Made by a program: the position numbers and the translations under genes | Shown here: positions 48,044 through 58,914 of the stretch, piece by piece | How positions within the stretch are numbered: position 1 is the stretch's first letter | Layout: each line of letters begins with the position of its first letter | Notes under the pieces: model-generated | The model's database searches: none | What the model was told of the DNA's origin: nothing | What the model saw: the letters and a program-made list of their open reading frames with translations, nothing else | DNA from: Vreelandella subglaciescola | Lineage (GTDB): Bacteria; Pseudomonadota; Gammaproteobacteria; Pseudomonadales; Halomonadaceae | Length of the DNA: 64,000 bases | Assembly (NCBI RefSeq): GCF_900142895.1 | Contig: NZ_LT670847.1 | Location: forward strand, 1,240,001 to 1,304,000 | Direction of reading: 5' to 3'

Positions 48044-49240
48044 ATGACCACCACCGCTGCTCAAGACGCTCCCAACGACGCTTCCTCCGCCTCGCCCGCG
48101 CCCGACGCCAAAAACGCGGCGCCAAAGCCGCCCGAACGGGCCAACCTGCTCGGCATGTCGCGCGCGCAACTCGAAGCGTTTTTTCTCTCCATTGACGAAA
48201 AGAAGTTTCGCGCCGCCCAGGTGATGAAATGGATTCATCACGAAGGCTGCGACGACTTCGCCGCGATGACCAACCTGTCCAAGGCACTGCGCGAGAAGCT
48301 TGAACGCCTCGCGGAAGTCCGCGGTCCGAGCGTGGTTTACGAAGGCGCCTCCCAAGACGGCACGCGCAAGTGGGTGCTGGAAGTCGAGGATGGCAGCTAC
48401 GTGGAAACGGTGCTGATCCCCGCCGACAACGGCAAGCGGCGCACGCTTTGCGTGTCGTCTCAGGTCGGCTGTTCGCTTGACTGCAGCTTTTGCTCCACCG
48501 GCAAACAGGGCTTTCAGCGCAACCTCACCGCCGCCGAGATCATCGGCCAGCTGTGGGTGGCCAGCCGCCGTGACGACTCGCGCCGCGAGGGCGGCCCGCG
48601 CGCGGTAACCAACGTGGTGATGATGGGCATGGGCGAGCCACTGATGAACTATGCCAACGTCGTCCCAGCCATGAAGCTAATGCTTGAAGACGACGGCTAC
48701 GGCTTGTCCAAGCGCCGCGTTACGCTCTCCACCTCGGGCGTGGTGCCGATGATCGACAAGCTGGGCGACGACATCGACGTCAGTCTGGCCATCTCACTGC
48801 ACGCCGCCAACGACGAGCTGCGCAACACGCTGGTGCCGCTTAATCGCAAATACAACATCCAGACGCTGCTGGATGCATGCCGGCGCTACCTGGATAAAAG
48901 CCCGGACAACCGTCAGGTGACCATCGAATATACGCTGATGAAAGGCGTCAACGATCAGCAGGAACACGCCGAGCAGCTTGCCGACGTCCTCAAGGATCTA
49001 CCGTGCAAGATCAACCTGATTCCGTTTAATCCGTTCCCTCACTCCGGTTACGAAACGCCCTCGCGCAACCAGTCCGTACGTTTTCAGCGCTGGCTGGACG
49101 AGCTGGGCTATACCGCACCGATTCGTACCGCTCGCGGGGATGATATCGACGCCGCCTGCGGCCAGCTGGTCGGCCGGGTGAAAGACCGTACCAAGCGCCA
49201 TGCTCGCCACATTCAATCGATACAGCTTGACGCCAACTAG
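48044..49240 (+). CDS. rlmN: Dual-specificity 23S rRNA/tRNA adenine C2-methyltransferase (radical SAM)
   Basis: Methylates A2503 of 23S rRNA and A37 of some tRNAs. The radical-SAM cluster is CSLDCSFC (Cys143, Cys147, Cys150). A catalytic cysteine is seen near the C-terminus in DAACGQLVG and another is expected in the mid region. The 398-residue length exceeds most homologues because of a 30-residue Ala/Pro-rich N-terminal tail ([15 protein letters not shown]). A downstream start is possible, since no clear ribosome site precedes this ATG. The rlmN-pilW-rodZ-ispG-hisS order is standard. Confidence 0.95.
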   Translation: MTTTAAQDAPNDASSASPAPDAKNAAPKPPERANLLGMSRAQLEAFFLSIDEKKFRAAQVMKWIHHEGCDDFAAMTNLSKALREKLERLAEVRGPSVVYEGASQDGTRKWVLEVEDGSYVETVLIPADNGKRRTLCVSSQVGCSLDCSFCSTGKQGFQRNLTAAEIIGQLWVASRRDDSRREGGPRAVTNVVMMGMGEPLMNYANVVPAMKLMLEDDGYGLSKRRVTLSTSGVVPMIDKLGDDIDVSLAISLHAANDELRNTLVPLNRKYNIQTLLDACRRYLDKSPDNRQVTIEYTLMKGVNDQQEHAEQLADVLKDLPCKINLIPFNPFPHSGYETPSRNQSVRFQRWLDELGYTAPIRTARGDDIDAACGQLVGRVKDRTKRHARHIQSIQLDAN

Positions 49241-49336
49241 GGCCACCTTGACTTGTGCCGGGCACAGCGCTTTGATGAACACCCGCTGTGCTCAAGGCAG
49301 CGAGCCCAACGTACGGTATCAGCCATGAGGATAACG

Positions 49337-50086
49337 ATGCTTTTTCGCCGACCGCTGACGCGCACTTGCCGTATGCCAGTAACATGGGTACTCGTCAGCA
49401 CGCTTTGGTTAACCGGCTGCGCATCGTCTTCCACGCTGTCCACCACCGTCAGGCCCGATGCCGGTAGCGCCTACACCCGGCTTGGCGTGGCGTACCTTGA
49501 ACAGAATAATTTACCCCGAGCGCTCAACGCACTCGATCGGGCGCAAGAGCTTGACGCCAACAATCCCGAAACGCTGCAGGCGCTGGCGCTTGTTTACCAG
49601 CGTCAGGGCGAAAACGCACTGGCGGCCGAATATTTTCAGAAAGCGCTCGATGCCGACGCCGACTTTACTCGCGCACGCAACAATTACGCGGCCTTTTTAT
49701 ATCAGCGGGGCGACTATAAAAGCGCCTGTGCGCAGCTTGAGACGGCCTCCAAAGACGCTCAATACGATCATCGCGCCAAGCTTTTTACCAACTTGGGCCA
49801 GTGTTATGCCGCACTTGACGAGACCCAGCGCGCCCGCGAGAGTCTGGTGCGGGCGAGCAAGATCGACCCGCGCCACGCGTCCAGTTATTTTTACCTGGCC
49901 AAACTGGAATTGTCCCAGGGCAACAACGCCCGGGCCTGGCCGCCGCTACAGCGGTTTTTCAAGCTTTCCAGGCCCACGCGCGATGCACTTGAGATGGCCG
50001 TAACGCTGGCTCGCGCCCGTGGTGATAACGCGCTGGCCGCCGACTACCAACAGCAGCTTGCGCGCATGAACGGCACCCAGCCCTGA
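49337..50086 (+). CDS. pilW: Type IV pilus biogenesis / stability lipoprotein PilW (PilF), TPR
   Basis: An outer-membrane lipoprotein that pilots the PilQ secretin. The signal peptide (VTWVLVSTLWLTGC) ends in the lipobox LTGC. It is followed by about five tetratricopeptide repeats (YTRLGVAYLEQNNLPRAL, ALVYQRQGENALAAEYF, NYAAFLYQRGDYKSA, TNLGQCYAALDETQRA). The ATG is preferred because GAGG lies six bases upstream; another ATG 12 bases earlier lacks one. Position between rlmN and rodZ is diagnostic. No other pilus gene is in the window. Confidence 0.93.
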   Translation: MLFRRPLTRTCRMPVTWVLVSTLWLTGCASSSTLSTTVRPDAGSAYTRLGVAYLEQNNLPRALNALDRAQELDANNPETLQALALVYQRQGENALAAEYFQKALDADADFTRARNNYAAFLYQRGDYKSACAQLETASKDAQYDHRAKLFTNLGQCYAALDETQRARESLVRASKIDPRHASSYFYLAKLELSQGNNARAWPPLQRFFKLSRPTRDALEMAVTLARARGDNALAADYQQQLARMNGTQP

Positions 50087-50114
50087 CCACCGTTTTGATG
50101 AAGGATGCTCAGCC

Positions 50115-51047
50115 ATGAGCGACATACACACTTCCGAATACGCTGACGAGCCGCGTAGCGCCTCTCCCGGCCAGCTTTTGCAACACGAGCGGGAACGCCA
50201 GGCGATTTCCCTTGAGGACGCCGCGCTGGCCCTGCACTTGCGCCCGGCGGTGGTAGCGGGGCTTGAGCAGGATCATTACGCGGAAATCCCCGTGGCTACC
50301 TATCGCCGCGGCTATCTACGCACCTATGCCAAATACCTGGGCATGGACGATAAGCCCGTGCTCGAGGCTTACCGCGCGCGCTACGGTAATGCCGATACAG
50401 AAAGCGAGATCAAGCCGGTCTCCGTCACCCGGCCGCCCTCAAAGCTGGGCGGGCTGTTATTCAAACTGGTGACGCTTTTAGTGATTGCCGGCCTGATCGG
50501 CGTCACCGTTACCTGGTGGCAAAGTCGCGGCGGCAATACGCCGCCGGGACTTGACGACACCACCGCCGCTGAAACTGCTCCGGAAACGGCCAACGCACCG
50601 GATATGCCCTCGACCAGCGATGCCCCGGCCGCCAGCACGGAGCCCCGCGATGAGGCCAAGCCGTCTGACACCGGCAGCAGCACCGAGGCCAACCCGCGCG
50701 CCGCCTCCACGGCAGAGCCGGAAGCCGCCACGCTGTCGAAAACCGCACTGGCCGCGGCCACCGCGGTGGCGCGCGCTGCCCAAGAACGCGCCGACGCCGC
50801 CACTGCCAATACCCTGGCGCTAACCTTCAATCAGCAATCGTGGACGGAAATTTTCGATGCCCGCGATCAGCGCGTCTTTGTCGGCCTGCAACAGCCCGGC
50901 ACCGACGCAAGCGTAGAAGGCCAGCCGCCGTTTCGTTTAACCGTCGGTAACGCTACCGGCGTCGAGCTGCGCTATCAGGGCAAGGTCGTTGATCTTGCCC
51001 GGCACGCCGGCGCCAATAACGTCGCCCGCTTTACCCTGGGAGAGTGA
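50115..51047 (+). CDS. rodZ: Cytoskeletal membrane protein RodZ
   Basis: Links MreB filaments to the wall-elongation machinery. The 310-residue protein has a cytosolic helix-turn-helix ([33 protein letters not shown]), one membrane helix near 115-135 ([20 protein letters not shown]), and a long Ala/Thr/Glu-rich periplasmic linker of low complexity. A C-terminal DUF4115 beta domain follows ([23 protein letters not shown]). Its stop overlaps a GTG that can also begin ispG. Confidence 0.95.
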   Translation: MSDIHTSEYADEPRSASPGQLLQHERERQAISLEDAALALHLRPAVVAGLEQDHYAEIPVATYRRGYLRTYAKYLGMDDKPVLEAYRARYGNADTESEIKPVSVTRPPSKLGGLLFKLVTLLVIAGLIGVTVTWWQSRGGNTPPGLDDTTAAETAPETANAPDMPSTSDAPAASTEPRDEAKPSDTGSSTEANPRAASTAEPEAATLSKTALAAATAVARAAQERADAATANTLALTFNQQSWTEIFDARDQRVFVGLQQPGTDASVEGQPPFRLTVGNATGVELRYQGKVVDLARHAGANNVARFTLGE

Positions 51048-51055
51048 CCCGCCGT

Positions 51056-52171
51056 ATGCACGCCCCATCCCCTATTCAACGTCGCGTTTCGCGCCAGATT
51101 CACGTGGGCAATGTTCCGGTCGGCGGCGATGCGCCGATTTCCGTCCAGAGCATGACCAACACCGACACCCTTGACGTCGAGGCCACGGTTGGCCAGATCC
51201 GTCAGCTGGAAGCCGCCGGTGCCGATATCGTTCGCGTCTCGGTGCCCAGCATGGAGGCCGCCGAAACCTTTGGCCGGATTCGCCAGAAGGTTAACGTGCC
51301 GCTGGTGGCCGATATCCACTTCGACCACAAGATCGCCCTGCGCGTCGCCGAACTGGGCGTGGACTGCCTGCGCATCAACCCCGGCAATATCGGCCGCGAA
51401 GACCGCGTGCGCGCGGTGGTCAGCGCCGCCCGCGATAACGGCGTGCCCATTCGCATCGGCGTCAACGCCGGTTCGCTGGAAAAATCGCTGCAGCGCAAAT
51501 ACGGCGAACCCACGCCCGCCGCGCTGGTGGAATCGGCCCTGCGCCATATCGACCACCTGGACCGGCTCGACTTCCCCGACTTCAAGGTCAGCGTCAAGGC
51601 CAGCGACGTGTTCATGGCCGTCGCTGCCTACCGCGACCTGGCCGCGCGCATCGAACAGCCGCTACATTTGGGGATCACCGAAGCCGGCGGGCTGCGTTCG
51701 GGCACGGTCAAGTCGTCCATCGGCTTAGGCATGCTGCTGATGGACGGCATCGGCGACACCATTCGCGTATCGCTTGCCGCCGACCCGGTGGAAGAGGTCA
51801 AAGTCGGCTTTGACATGCTCAAAAGCCTCAAGCTGCGCTCCAAGGGCATCAATTTCATTGCCTGCCCCAGCTGCTCGCGGCAGAACTTTGACGTCATCGA
51901 CACCATGAACCAGCTCGAAGAACGCCTCGACGACGTGCGCACGCCGCTGGATGTGTCGATCATCGGCTGCATCGTCAACGGTCCGGGTGAGGCAAAAGAA
52001 AGTGATCTGGGCCTCACCGGCGGCAGCCCGGCCAACCTTGTCTACCTCGACGGCAAGCCGGCGCAAAAGCTGCGCAATGACAACCTGGTCGACGACCTTG
52101 AGCGCTTGATCCGCGACAAAGTGCGCGAAAAACAACAGCGCGAACAAGATACTATCGCCCGCAGCGTGTAG
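51056..52171 (+). CDS. ispG: 4-hydroxy-3-methylbut-2-enyl-diphosphate synthase
   Basis: Penultimate enzyme of the MEP pathway, with a [4Fe-4S] cluster. The 371-residue sequence begins [20 protein letters not shown] and has [18 protein letters not shown]. The cluster ligands are in [11 protein letters not shown] and [18 protein letters not shown]. The ATG matches the family start; a GTG 12 bases upstream overlaps the rodZ stop and is an alternative. Together with ispD and ispF it gives three MEP genes in this window. Confidence 0.96.
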   Translation: MHAPSPIQRRVSRQIHVGNVPVGGDAPISVQSMTNTDTLDVEATVGQIRQLEAAGADIVRVSVPSMEAAETFGRIRQKVNVPLVADIHFDHKIALRVAELGVDCLRINPGNIGREDRVRAVVSAARDNGVPIRIGVNAGSLEKSLQRKYGEPTPAALVESALRHIDHLDRLDFPDFKVSVKASDVFMAVAAYRDLAARIEQPLHLGITEAGGLRSGTVKSSIGLGMLLMDGIGDTIRVSLAADPVEEVKVGFDMLKSLKLRSKGINFIACPSCSRQNFDVIDTMNQLEERLDDVRTPLDVSIIGCIVNGPGEAKESDLGLTGGSPANLVYLDGKPAQKLRNDNLVDDLERLIRDKVREKQQREQDTIARSV

Positions 52172-52202
52172 CCTGCCGCCGGCGTAACACAAGGAGTTTT
52201 CA

Positions 52203-53522
52203 TTGAGCCAGTCCGCTGCCCAATCCGTTAAAAAAATCCAGGCAATTCGCGGCATGAATGATCTGCTGCCTGGCGACAGCCCGCGCTGGCAGTTTTTTGA
52301 AGCCAAGGTACGCCAGCTGATGGCGCGCTACGGCTTTGCCGAAATCCGCATGCCGATCGTCGAACAGACCGCCCTTTTCGCCCGCTCCATCGGCGAAGTA
52401 ACCGATATCGTCGAAAAGGAAATGTATACCTTTGACGATCGCAACGGCGACAGCCTGACACTGCGCCCCGAAGGCACCGCCGGCTGCGTGCGCGCGGCAA
52501 TGCAACACGGTCTGCTCTATAACCAGACCCAGCGGCTCTGGTATCAAGGCCCGATGTTTCGCCACGAGCGCCCGCAAAAAGGCCGCTACCGCCAGTTTCA
52601 TCAGGTCGGCGTGGAAACCTACGGCTTTGACGGCCCGGACATCGACGCCGAAGTCATCCTGCTGTCAGCGCGGCTGTGGCAAGAGCTGGGACTGACCGAT
52701 CACGTCACGCTTGAGCTCAACTCGCTGGGCTCGTCAGACGCCCGCGCGGCCTACCGCGAGACGCTGGTGGCCTATTTCGAGCGCCATATTGAGGTGCTCG
52801 ACGACGACTCCAAGCGCCGGCTGACCAGCAACCCGCTGCGCATTCTGGACTCCAAGAACCCGGCCATGGTTGATGTGCTCGGCGGTGCACCGCAGCTCAT
52901 CGATCACCTTGACGACGAGTCTCGGGAGCACTTTGAACGCCTCAAAGTGATGCTCGACGCCGCCGGCATCGACTATGTGATCAACCCGCGGCTGGTCCGC
53001 GGGCTGGATTACTATTCGCGTACCGTGTTCGAATGGACCACCGATGCGCTGGGCAGCCAGGGCACCGTCTGCGCCGGCGGGCGTTACGACGGCCTGGTCG
53101 AGCAGCTGGGCGGCAAGCCCACGCCGGCCGTCGGCTTTGCCATGGGCATCGAGCGACTGATTTTGCTGCTCGACACCCTGGACCTGGTGCCCGATGAAGC
53201 GCTTTTCGGCTGCGACGTGTACCTGGTGCCCATGGACGACGCCTCCAGCCCCGCCGCTCTCACGCTGGCCGAACAGCTGCGCGAAGCACTGCCCGAGCTG
53301 CGCCTGACGCTGCACTGCGGCGGCGGCAGCTTTAAAAGCCGGATGAAAAAAGCCGACAAGAGCGGCGCCACACTGGCCCTGCTACTTGGCGAAAACGAAC
53401 GCCGCGAGCAGGCCGTGACGCTGAAGTTTTTACGCGACGCGCGCGACCAGCAACAGCTGTCGCAGCGCGAGCTTGCCGACGCGCTTAACACTCTGTTAAG
53501 CAACGTCGCGGACACCCCCTAA
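52203..53522 (+). CDS. hisS: Histidyl-tRNA synthetase, with TTG start
   Basis: Charges tRNA-His. Class II motifs are complete in 439 residues: motif 1 near [20 protein letters not shown], motif 2 [16 protein letters not shown], the histidine loop [12 protein letters not shown], and motif 3 [11 protein letters not shown]; an anticodon-binding domain follows. TTG is chosen because AAGGAG lies six bases upstream and the N-terminal residues [16 protein letters not shown] before the first internal ATG are conserved in the family. It follows ispG after 31 bases and precedes yfgM. Confidence 0.96.
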   Translation: MSQSAAQSVKKIQAIRGMNDLLPGDSPRWQFFEAKVRQLMARYGFAEIRMPIVEQTALFARSIGEVTDIVEKEMYTFDDRNGDSLTLRPEGTAGCVRAAMQHGLLYNQTQRLWYQGPMFRHERPQKGRYRQFHQVGVETYGFDGPDIDAEVILLSARLWQELGLTDHVTLELNSLGSSDARAAYRETLVAYFERHIEVLDDDSKRRLTSNPLRILDSKNPAMVDVLGGAPQLIDHLDDESREHFERLKVMLDAAGIDYVINPRLVRGLDYYSRTVFEWTTDALGSQGTVCAGGRYDGLVEQLGGKPTPAVGFAMGIERLILLLDTLDLVPDEALFGCDVYLVPMDDASSPAALTLAEQLREALPELRLTLHCGGGSFKSRMKKADKSGATLALLLGENERREQAVTLKFLRDARDQQQLSQRELADALNTLLSNVADTP

Positions 53523-53560
53523 GCCGCTCATCGGCTCGTACAGATTCAAGGAGGCCGCCC

Positions 53561-54232
53561 GTGGCGGAGCTGAAAACCGAAGAAGAACAGATCGACGCGA
53601 TCAAGCGCTGGTGGAAAGAAAACGGCACCTCACTGGTCGCCGGCGTGGTGCTGGCCGGTGCCGGCATATTTGGCTTCAACGCCTGGCAAGACTATCAGGA
53701 TGGCCAGGCCGAAGCGGCCTCACTGGGCTACCAGCAGCTGGTGGCGCTGAGCGCCAGCCAGGACGCGGCGGAAAAAACCGATGAGCAGGCGCTGTCCAGC
53801 GCCCGCGACACCGCCGACCAGCTGATCGAGAACCACGACGGCTCGCTCTACGCCGAGCTCGCGCTACTGATTGACGCGCGCCTGGCGGTACAGCAGGACG
53901 ATCTGGAGGGCGCCCGAAAAGCCCTTGAGAAAGCGCTAGAGGACTCGCCCCGGCGCTATGTACAAAGCCTGGCACGGCTGCGTTTGGCACGCCTCGACGT
54001 GGCCGCCGGAGACGCCCAGGCAGCGCTTGAGCGGCTGGATGACAGTATTGTCGAGCCGCTCGCCGCCCAGCGCCACAACGTGCGCGGCGACGCCTACTTC
54101 GCTCTCGACCAGACAGACGAGGCCCGCGCCGCCTGGCAGCAGGCACAGACGCTGGCCGACGAACAGGATCGCCCCCTTTACGGCGTCACGCTGAAACTTG
54201 ATGATCTGGGCACCGATGAGGCCACCCTATGA
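53561..54232 (+). CDS. yfgM: YfgM family membrane-anchored TPR protein, with GTG start
   Basis: An inner-membrane protein reported to work with periplasmic chaperones near the SecYEG translocon. The 223 residues comprise a short cytosolic tail (AELKTEEEQIDAIKRWWKENG), one membrane helix (TSLVAGVVLAGAGIFGFNAW), and a periplasmic TPR-like domain with repeated helices rich in Ala and Gln. GTG follows AAGGAGG. Its stop overlaps the bamB start by four bases; the hisS-yfgM-bamB-der order is conserved. Confidence 0.93.
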   Translation: MAELKTEEEQIDAIKRWWKENGTSLVAGVVLAGAGIFGFNAWQDYQDGQAEAASLGYQQLVALSASQDAAEKTDEQALSSARDTADQLIENHDGSLYAELALLIDARLAVQQDDLEGARKALEKALEDSPRRYVQSLARLRLARLDVAAGDAQAALERLDDSIVEPLAAQRHNVRGDAYFALDQTDEARAAWQQAQTLADEQDRPLYGVTLKLDDLGTDEATL

Positions 54233-55395
54233 TAGCCACCCGTTTTCCCCACACGCTGCGCCTGACGCTGGGCGCCGGCGTGCTGGCCCTGCTTGCCGGC
54301 TGTGCGAGCAAGGGCGAACCGCTGTATACGCCCAAAGAACTCACCGACATTGACGCGACCTCAAGCCTCGACACCCGCTGGGATACCGGCATTGGCGACG
54401 GGCTGGGCCGGGCGCGCTACCCCATTACGCCGGCGCGTGACGGCGCGCGGCTCTTCGCCGCCGATGCCGAAGGCCTGGTGGTCGCACTGAACGCCAAAAG
54501 CGGCGAACGAAACTGGGAAATCGATCTGGAAAGCCCCGTTTCCAGCGGGCTTTCCGCCATCGACGGCCAGGTCTATCTGGGTACCCGCAACGGCGAAGTC
54601 GTTGCGCTTGATCAGCAAGACGGCAGCGAACAGTGGCGCGCGCGCGTCTCCAGCGAAGTGCTGGCCGCGCCTCAGGCCAACCGCGAATTGCTGATCGTGC
54701 AAAGTACCGACGGCCAGATTACCGCGCTTGACCGCCAGAGTGGCGATGCGCGCTGGACGTACAAAAGCTCGCTGCCCTCGCTCACCCTGCGCGGCACCGG
54801 CACGCCCCAGACCATTGATCCCGTCACCTTCGCCGGCTTTGCCAACGGCCGTCTGGTGACGCTGGATAACCGCACCGGTCAGCCACTGTGGCAACAGCAG
54901 GTCGCCATTCCCCAGGGGCGCAGCGAAGTCGACCGGCTGGTAGATCTTACCGGTCAGCCGTTGCTGACTCAGGACGGCCGACTCTACGTCACCAGTTATA
55001 ACGGCCGCCTGCTCGCGCTGGAAGCGACCCGCGGCAAGCTGATGTGGGAACGCGAGCTCTCCAGCCGTCACACGCCGCTCTTGGTGGGCGACTACCTGTT
55101 TGTGGTCGCCGATGACAGCCACGTGGTCGCGCTTGATGCTCAGAGCGGCGATCCCCTGTGGCAGAACGACAAGCTGGAAGGCCGCTGGCTGACCGCCCCG
55201 GCCTTTGCCGATGGGCGCATTGTGGTCGGCGACTTCGAAGGCTACCTGCATTTACTCGACGCTCGTGACGGCCAGCTGGTAGGACGCACCCGCGTTGACC
55301 GCTCAGGTCTCAGCGTCACCCCCGTCACCGAGGGCGGCACGATTCACGTGCTGGCCAACGATGGCACCCTGGAAACTCTGGACGTTTCTCCATGA
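54229..55395 (+). CDS. bamB: Outer membrane assembly lipoprotein BamB
   Basis: A lipoprotein of the BAM complex that folds beta-barrel proteins into the outer membrane. The signal ends in the lipobox LAGC. It is followed by an eight-bladed beta-propeller with PQQ-like repeats ([54 protein letters not shown]). At 388 residues it is full length. It overlaps yfgM and der by four bases each, so the three are translationally linked. Confidence 0.96.
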   Translation: MIATRFPHTLRLTLGAGVLALLAGCASKGEPLYTPKELTDIDATSSLDTRWDTGIGDGLGRARYPITPARDGARLFAADAEGLVVALNAKSGERNWEIDLESPVSSGLSAIDGQVYLGTRNGEVVALDQQDGSEQWRARVSSEVLAAPQANRELLIVQSTDGQITALDRQSGDARWTYKSSLPSLTLRGTGTPQTIDPVTFAGFANGRLVTLDNRTGQPLWQQQVAIPQGRSEVDRLVDLTGQPLLTQDGRLYVTSYNGRLLALEATRGKLMWERELSSRHTPLLVGDYLFVVADDSHVVALDAQSGDPLWQNDKLEGRWLTAPAFADGRIVVGDFEGYLHLLDARDGQLVGRTRVDRSGLSVTPVTEGGTIHVLANDGTLETLDVSP

Positions 55396-56795
55396 CACCG
55401 GTTATCGCCTTAGTCGGCCGCCCCAACGTGGGCAAATCCACCCTGTTCAACCATATGACGCGTTCTCGCGATGCGCTGGTGGCCGATTTTCCCGGCCTCA
55501 CCCGTGACCGCAAGTACGGCAACGGCATGCTCGGCGGCAAGGCCTATACGGTGATCGACACCGGCGGCATCAACGGTGACGAGCAGGGCATCAACGCCGC
55601 CATGGCCGAGCAGTCGCTCGCCGCCATTGACGAGGCTGACATTGTCCTGTTCATGGTTGACGCCCGTGCCGGCCGCAACGTCGCCGATGAAGCCATTGCC
55701 AACCACCTGCGGGTCAACCAGAAAAAGACCTGGCTGGTGGTCAACAAGACCGACGGGCTGGAAGAGCATTCGGCCATGGCCGATTTCTGGGCGCTGGGAC
55801 TGGGTGATCCCCACGCCATTGCCGCCGCCCACGGACGCAACGTGGTCTCGCTGGTCGACCTGGTGCTTGAGCCGTTTCCCGAGCGCGACGAATCGATCCC
55901 CGCCGACACCGGCACCAAGGGCGTGCGTATCGGCGTCATTGGCCGGCCCAACGTGGGCAAGTCAACGCTGGTCAACCGCCTGCTCGGCGAAGACCGCGTG
56001 GTGGTGTTTGACGAAGCCGGCACCACCCGTGACGCCATCGAGATTCCCTTCGAGCGGCGCGGCAAGCCCTATGTGCTGATCGATACCGCCGGCGTGCGCC
56101 GGCGCAAAAACGTGCGCGAGGTGACCGAGAAATTTTCGATCATCAAGGCGCTCGAAGCGATCAAGGAATGTCACGTCGCAGTGATGGTGCTCGACGCCCG
56201 CACCGGCCTTGTGGAGCAGGATCTGCACCTGCTCGACTACGTGCTCACCACCGGTCGCGCGCTGGTGTTGGCGATCAACAAGTGGGACGGGCTGGAAAGC
56301 GAAGCCAAGGACAAGATGCGCACCGAGATCAAACGCCGGCTGGGCTTTGCCGACTACGCCGAGATGCACTTTATCTCGGCGTTGCACGGCACCGCGGTGG
56401 GCGACCTGTATCCGTCGATCGACCGCGCCTTCGAAGCGGCCAACGCGCACTGGTCGACCAACCGGCTGACCACGCTGCTGCAGGATGCCGTCAGCCAGCA
56501 TGCGCCGCCGATGGTTCACGGGCGGCGGATCAAGCTGCGCATGGCGCACCAGGGCGGCAGCAACCCGCCGATCATCGTGGTTCACGGCAACCAGACCGAC
56601 TCACTGCCCGAGGCGTACCGCCGCTATCTGACCAACACCTTCCGCAAGGTGCTGAAGGTGCGCGGCACGCCCATGCGCTTCGAGTTTCGTTCGGGGGATA
56701 ACCCCTACGACAACATGGCCGGCGCCAGCGACAAGGACAAGGCCAAAAAGCGCGAGCTCAACCGCACCAAGGAGGCGCGCAAGGCGCGCCGCTAG
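55392..56795 (+). CDS. der: Ribosome biogenesis GTPase Der
   Basis: A double GTPase needed for 50S assembly. Two G domains each carry GRPNVGKST (P-loops near residues 8 and 185), with DTGGI and DTAGV G3 motifs, NKTD and NKWD G4 motifs. A C-terminal KH-like domain ([15 protein letters not shown]) and a basic tail follow. The 467-residue length is usual. It ends the hisS-yfgM-bamB-der run and converges with the DUF815 gene. Confidence 0.97.
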   Translation: MTPVIALVGRPNVGKSTLFNHMTRSRDALVADFPGLTRDRKYGNGMLGGKAYTVIDTGGINGDEQGINAAMAEQSLAAIDEADIVLFMVDARAGRNVADEAIANHLRVNQKKTWLVVNKTDGLEEHSAMADFWALGLGDPHAIAAAHGRNVVSLVDLVLEPFPERDESIPADTGTKGVRIGVIGRPNVGKSTLVNRLLGEDRVVVFDEAGTTRDAIEIPFERRGKPYVLIDTAGVRRRKNVREVTEKFSIIKALEAIKECHVAVMVLDARTGLVEQDLHLLDYVLTTGRALVLAINKWDGLESEAKDKMRTEIKRRLGFADYAEMHFISALHGTAVGDLYPSIDRAFEAANAHWSTNRLTTLLQDAVSQHAPPMVHGRRIKLRMAHQGGSNPPIIVVHGNQTDSLPEAYRRYLTNTFRKVLKVRGTPMRFEFRSGDNPYDNMAGASDKDKAKKRELNRTKEARKARR

Positions 56796-56813
56796 CGCCC
56801 TGCGTTCAGGCTA

Positions 56814-56838
56814 CCGCTGACGTCTCAGGCGTCAGCGG
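56814..56838. terminator. Hairpin at the der / DUF815 convergence
   Basis: CCGCTGACG and CGTCAGCGG form a perfect nine-pair stem with a seven-base loop. It spans the gap after der and the last codons of the DUF815 gene. No T-run follows on either side, so terminator function is uncertain. Confidence 0.4.
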
Positions 56839-57697
56839 CGTGCAGCCGTCTTGTACCAATCCACTGATTGGCAAACTGATACGCCACGCGTCCGCTGCGC
56901 CCGCCGCGCAGCGTGGCGTAACGCACCGCTTCGGCACGCGCCGAGGCGTCCCAATCGGCCGGCGTACCCAGCTGCGACACCCAGTGGGCGCAGGCCTGCA
57001 GATACACGTCCTGATTGAACGGATGAAACCCCAGCCACAGGCCAAAGCGGTCTGACAGCGAAATCTTCTCCTCCACCGCGTCGCCGTGGTGCAGTTCATC
57101 GCCCACGAGATGTGAGGCGCGGTTGTCGTCCATGGATTCGGGCAGCAGGTGGCGGCGATTCGAGGTGGCGTACAGCAGCACGTTTTCCGGCGGGCCGGTG
57201 AGCGCGCCGTCAAGCACGCTTTTCAGCGCCTTGTAGGCATCGTCGTGGCCTTCAAACGACAAGTCATCGCAGTACACCACAAAGCGATGTGGCACGCGCC
57301 TGAGCTCTTCTACCAGCGTGGGCAGGCGGCTCAGGTCGTGGCGGTCGATCTGGATCATGCGCAGCCCGTCGGCGGCCAACGAGTTGAGCAGCGCGCGCAT
57401 GAGCGACGATTTACCGCTGCCCCGGGCGCCCCATACCAGCGCGTGGTTAGCCGGCAGCCCCTGCAAAAAAGCGCGGGTATTATCCACCAGCGCAAGTTTC
57501 TGGCGTTCGATACCCAGAAGATCATCCAGCATTACGCCGTCGCGTACCGGTACCGGCACCAGCCGCCCACCCAGCGGGTGACGCTGCCACAAAGCGGCCA
57601 CGTGGGTGTCCCAGTCGACCTGCTCGGGCGCCGGCGGCAGCCAGTGCTCAACGCGGTCCAGAAGCTGCGTCAATCGATGCGTCAGCTCGGCATCCAT
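56825..57697 (-). CDS. DUF815 family P-loop ATPase
   Basis: A 290-residue AAA-type nucleotide-binding protein of unknown cellular role. The Walker A GARGSGKS is at residues 90-97 and a Walker B-like FVVYCDDLSFE is near 140. Sensor-like NVLLYATSNRRHL and a conserved DRFGLWLGFHPF follow, all typical of DUF815. The start follows a GGAGG site; the frame is open 72 bases further upstream without support. It is a single-gene unit, divergent from the M48 protease gene and convergent with der. The function is not assigned here. Confidence 0.9.
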   Translation of the reverse strand: MDAELTHRLTQLLDRVEHWLPPAPEQVDWDTHVAALWQRHPLGGRLVPVPVRDGVMLDDLLGIERQKLALVDNTRAFLQGLPANHALVWGARGSGKSSLMRALLNSLAADGLRMIQIDRHDLSRLPTLVEELRRVPHRFVVYCDDLSFEGHDDAYKALKSVLDGALTGPPENVLLYATSNRRHLLPESMDDNRASHLVGDELHHGDAVEEKISLSDRFGLWLGFHPFNQDVYLQACAHWVSQLGTPADWDASARAEAVRYATLRGGRSGRVAYQFANQWIGTRRLHAADA

Positions 57698-57789
57698 CAA
57701 ATTTCCTCCGTTGTAGATTATGCTCGCGTTACGCTTATTGCTTGTTATCCTGCGAGTCTGAACCCTCACCTATTGATAAGGAAACGTTT

Positions 57790-58602
57790 ATGCGCTGGTT
57801 TCGTCCCCTTGCCGTAACCGCTCTTTGCACCACGATGCTGACGGCGCTTGCCGCCTGCACCACCTCACCGACCGGGCGCTCCCAGCTGTTGCTGATGTCG
57901 GACGACCAGCTCAATCAGATGGGCGCTCAGGCGTTTGACCAGTATCAACAGAAGCTGCCCGCCGCCGACGCGTCCAGCCAGCGCTACGTGCAGTGCGTGG
58001 CCCAGGCGATCGTGGCCGAACTGCCCGGCGAACAGCGCCAGCAAAACTGGGAAGTGGAAGTGTTCAAGGCCGACGAGCCCAACGCCTTCGCGCTGCCCGG
58101 CGGCTACATGGGCGTTAACAGCGGCATGCTAGACGTCGCCGACAACCAGGCCCAGCTGGCAACGGTGCTGGGCCATGAAGTGGGCCACGTGCTGGCCAAC
58201 CACGCCAACGAACGCGCCTCGACCGAAAGCGCCACCCAGCTGGGCCTGTCGGTGCTGTCCAGCTCTGCCGGAATCGAGGGTGCAGGCGGCGAACAGCTGA
58301 TGGGGCTTTTGGGCATGGGCGCGCAGTACGGTATCCTGCTGCCCTTTTCCCGCCGTCACGAAAGCGAAGCCGATATGATCGGGCTGCGGCTGATGGCCAA
58401 GGCCGGTTTTGACCCGCGTGAAAGCGTCACGCTATGGCAAAACATGCAGCGCGCCGGCGGCGGTGCTCCACCCGCGTGGATGTCGACTCACCCAAGCCAG
58501 GGCCAGCGCATCAGCGGGCTTGAAGCCGGCATGCAGCAGGCGCTGAACGACTACCAAAGCGCCCGCAACGCCGGCCGTCAGCCCAACTGCCAGCGCCCCT
58601 AG
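57790..58602 (+). CDS. M48 family metalloprotease, lipoprotein (LoiP/YcaL-like)
   Basis: A zinc protease predicted to be lipid-anchored in the periplasm, probably for envelope quality control. The signal ends in the lipobox LAAC (Cys23). The zinc-binding HEVGH is at residues 129-133 with a downstream glutamate in HESEAD at 190-195; QGQRISGLE follows near the end. At 270 residues it lacks the TPR domain of BepA, so it resembles LoiP or YcaL. AAGGAAACG precedes the ATG. The specific substrate is unknown. Confidence 0.9.
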   Translation: MRWFRPLAVTALCTTMLTALAACTTSPTGRSQLLLMSDDQLNQMGAQAFDQYQQKLPAADASSQRYVQCVAQAIVAELPGEQRQQNWEVEVFKADEPNAFALPGGYMGVNSGMLDVADNQAQLATVLGHEVGHVLANHANERASTESATQLGLSVLSSSAGIEGAGGEQLMGLLGMGAQYGILLPFSRRHESEADMIGLRLMAKAGFDPRESVTLWQNMQRAGGGAPPAWMSTHPSQGQRISGLEAGMQQALNDYQSARNAGRQPNCQRP

Positions 58603-58627
58603 GCCCTGACACTCAACAGAGAACACC

Positions 58628-58891
58628 ATGATACGTTTAGGTTTACTGCTATTGATCCTGCCGCCCCTGCTGCTGCTCGGCCTGTATTTCTGGGAGCTTG
58701 CCGACGTGCGCGCCTGCCAGCTTGACGGCGGCCACTGGGACTACGTGGCCAGCGTGTGCCGCGACTCGGCTCAGGACTTTGCGTCGTTTTTCGAACGCGC
58801 TCCGTTCATCGTCAACGGCAGCATGATGACCTCGGTGGTCGGCCTGCTGCTGTGCATGATGGGGCTTGTCCAACGGCGGCAACAGGCCTAA
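58628..58891 (+). CDS. Small membrane protein of unknown function
   Basis: I do not recognise this 87-residue protein. Two hydrophobic segments (LGLLLLILPPLLLLGLYFW near the start, MMTSVVGLLLCMMGLV near the end) flank an extracytoplasmic loop. The loop has two cysteines, ACQLDGGHWDYVASVC, spaced to form a disulfide. It lies 25 bases after the M48 gene on the same strand and is likely co-transcribed. It ends 23 bases before the convergent aroE. Confidence 0.72.
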   Translation: MIRLGLLLLILPPLLLLGLYFWELADVRACQLDGGHWDYVASVCRDSAQDFASFFERAPFIVNGSMMTSVVGLLLCMMGLVQRRQQA

Positions 58892-58914
58892 AGGGCCGTT
58901 CTCAAGGATCGTTC

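Noticed and set aside
49337..50086. NlpI instead of PilW
   Set aside because: Lipobox, TPR count and the rlmN-rodZ context match PilW/PilF; NlpI has a different neighbourhood.
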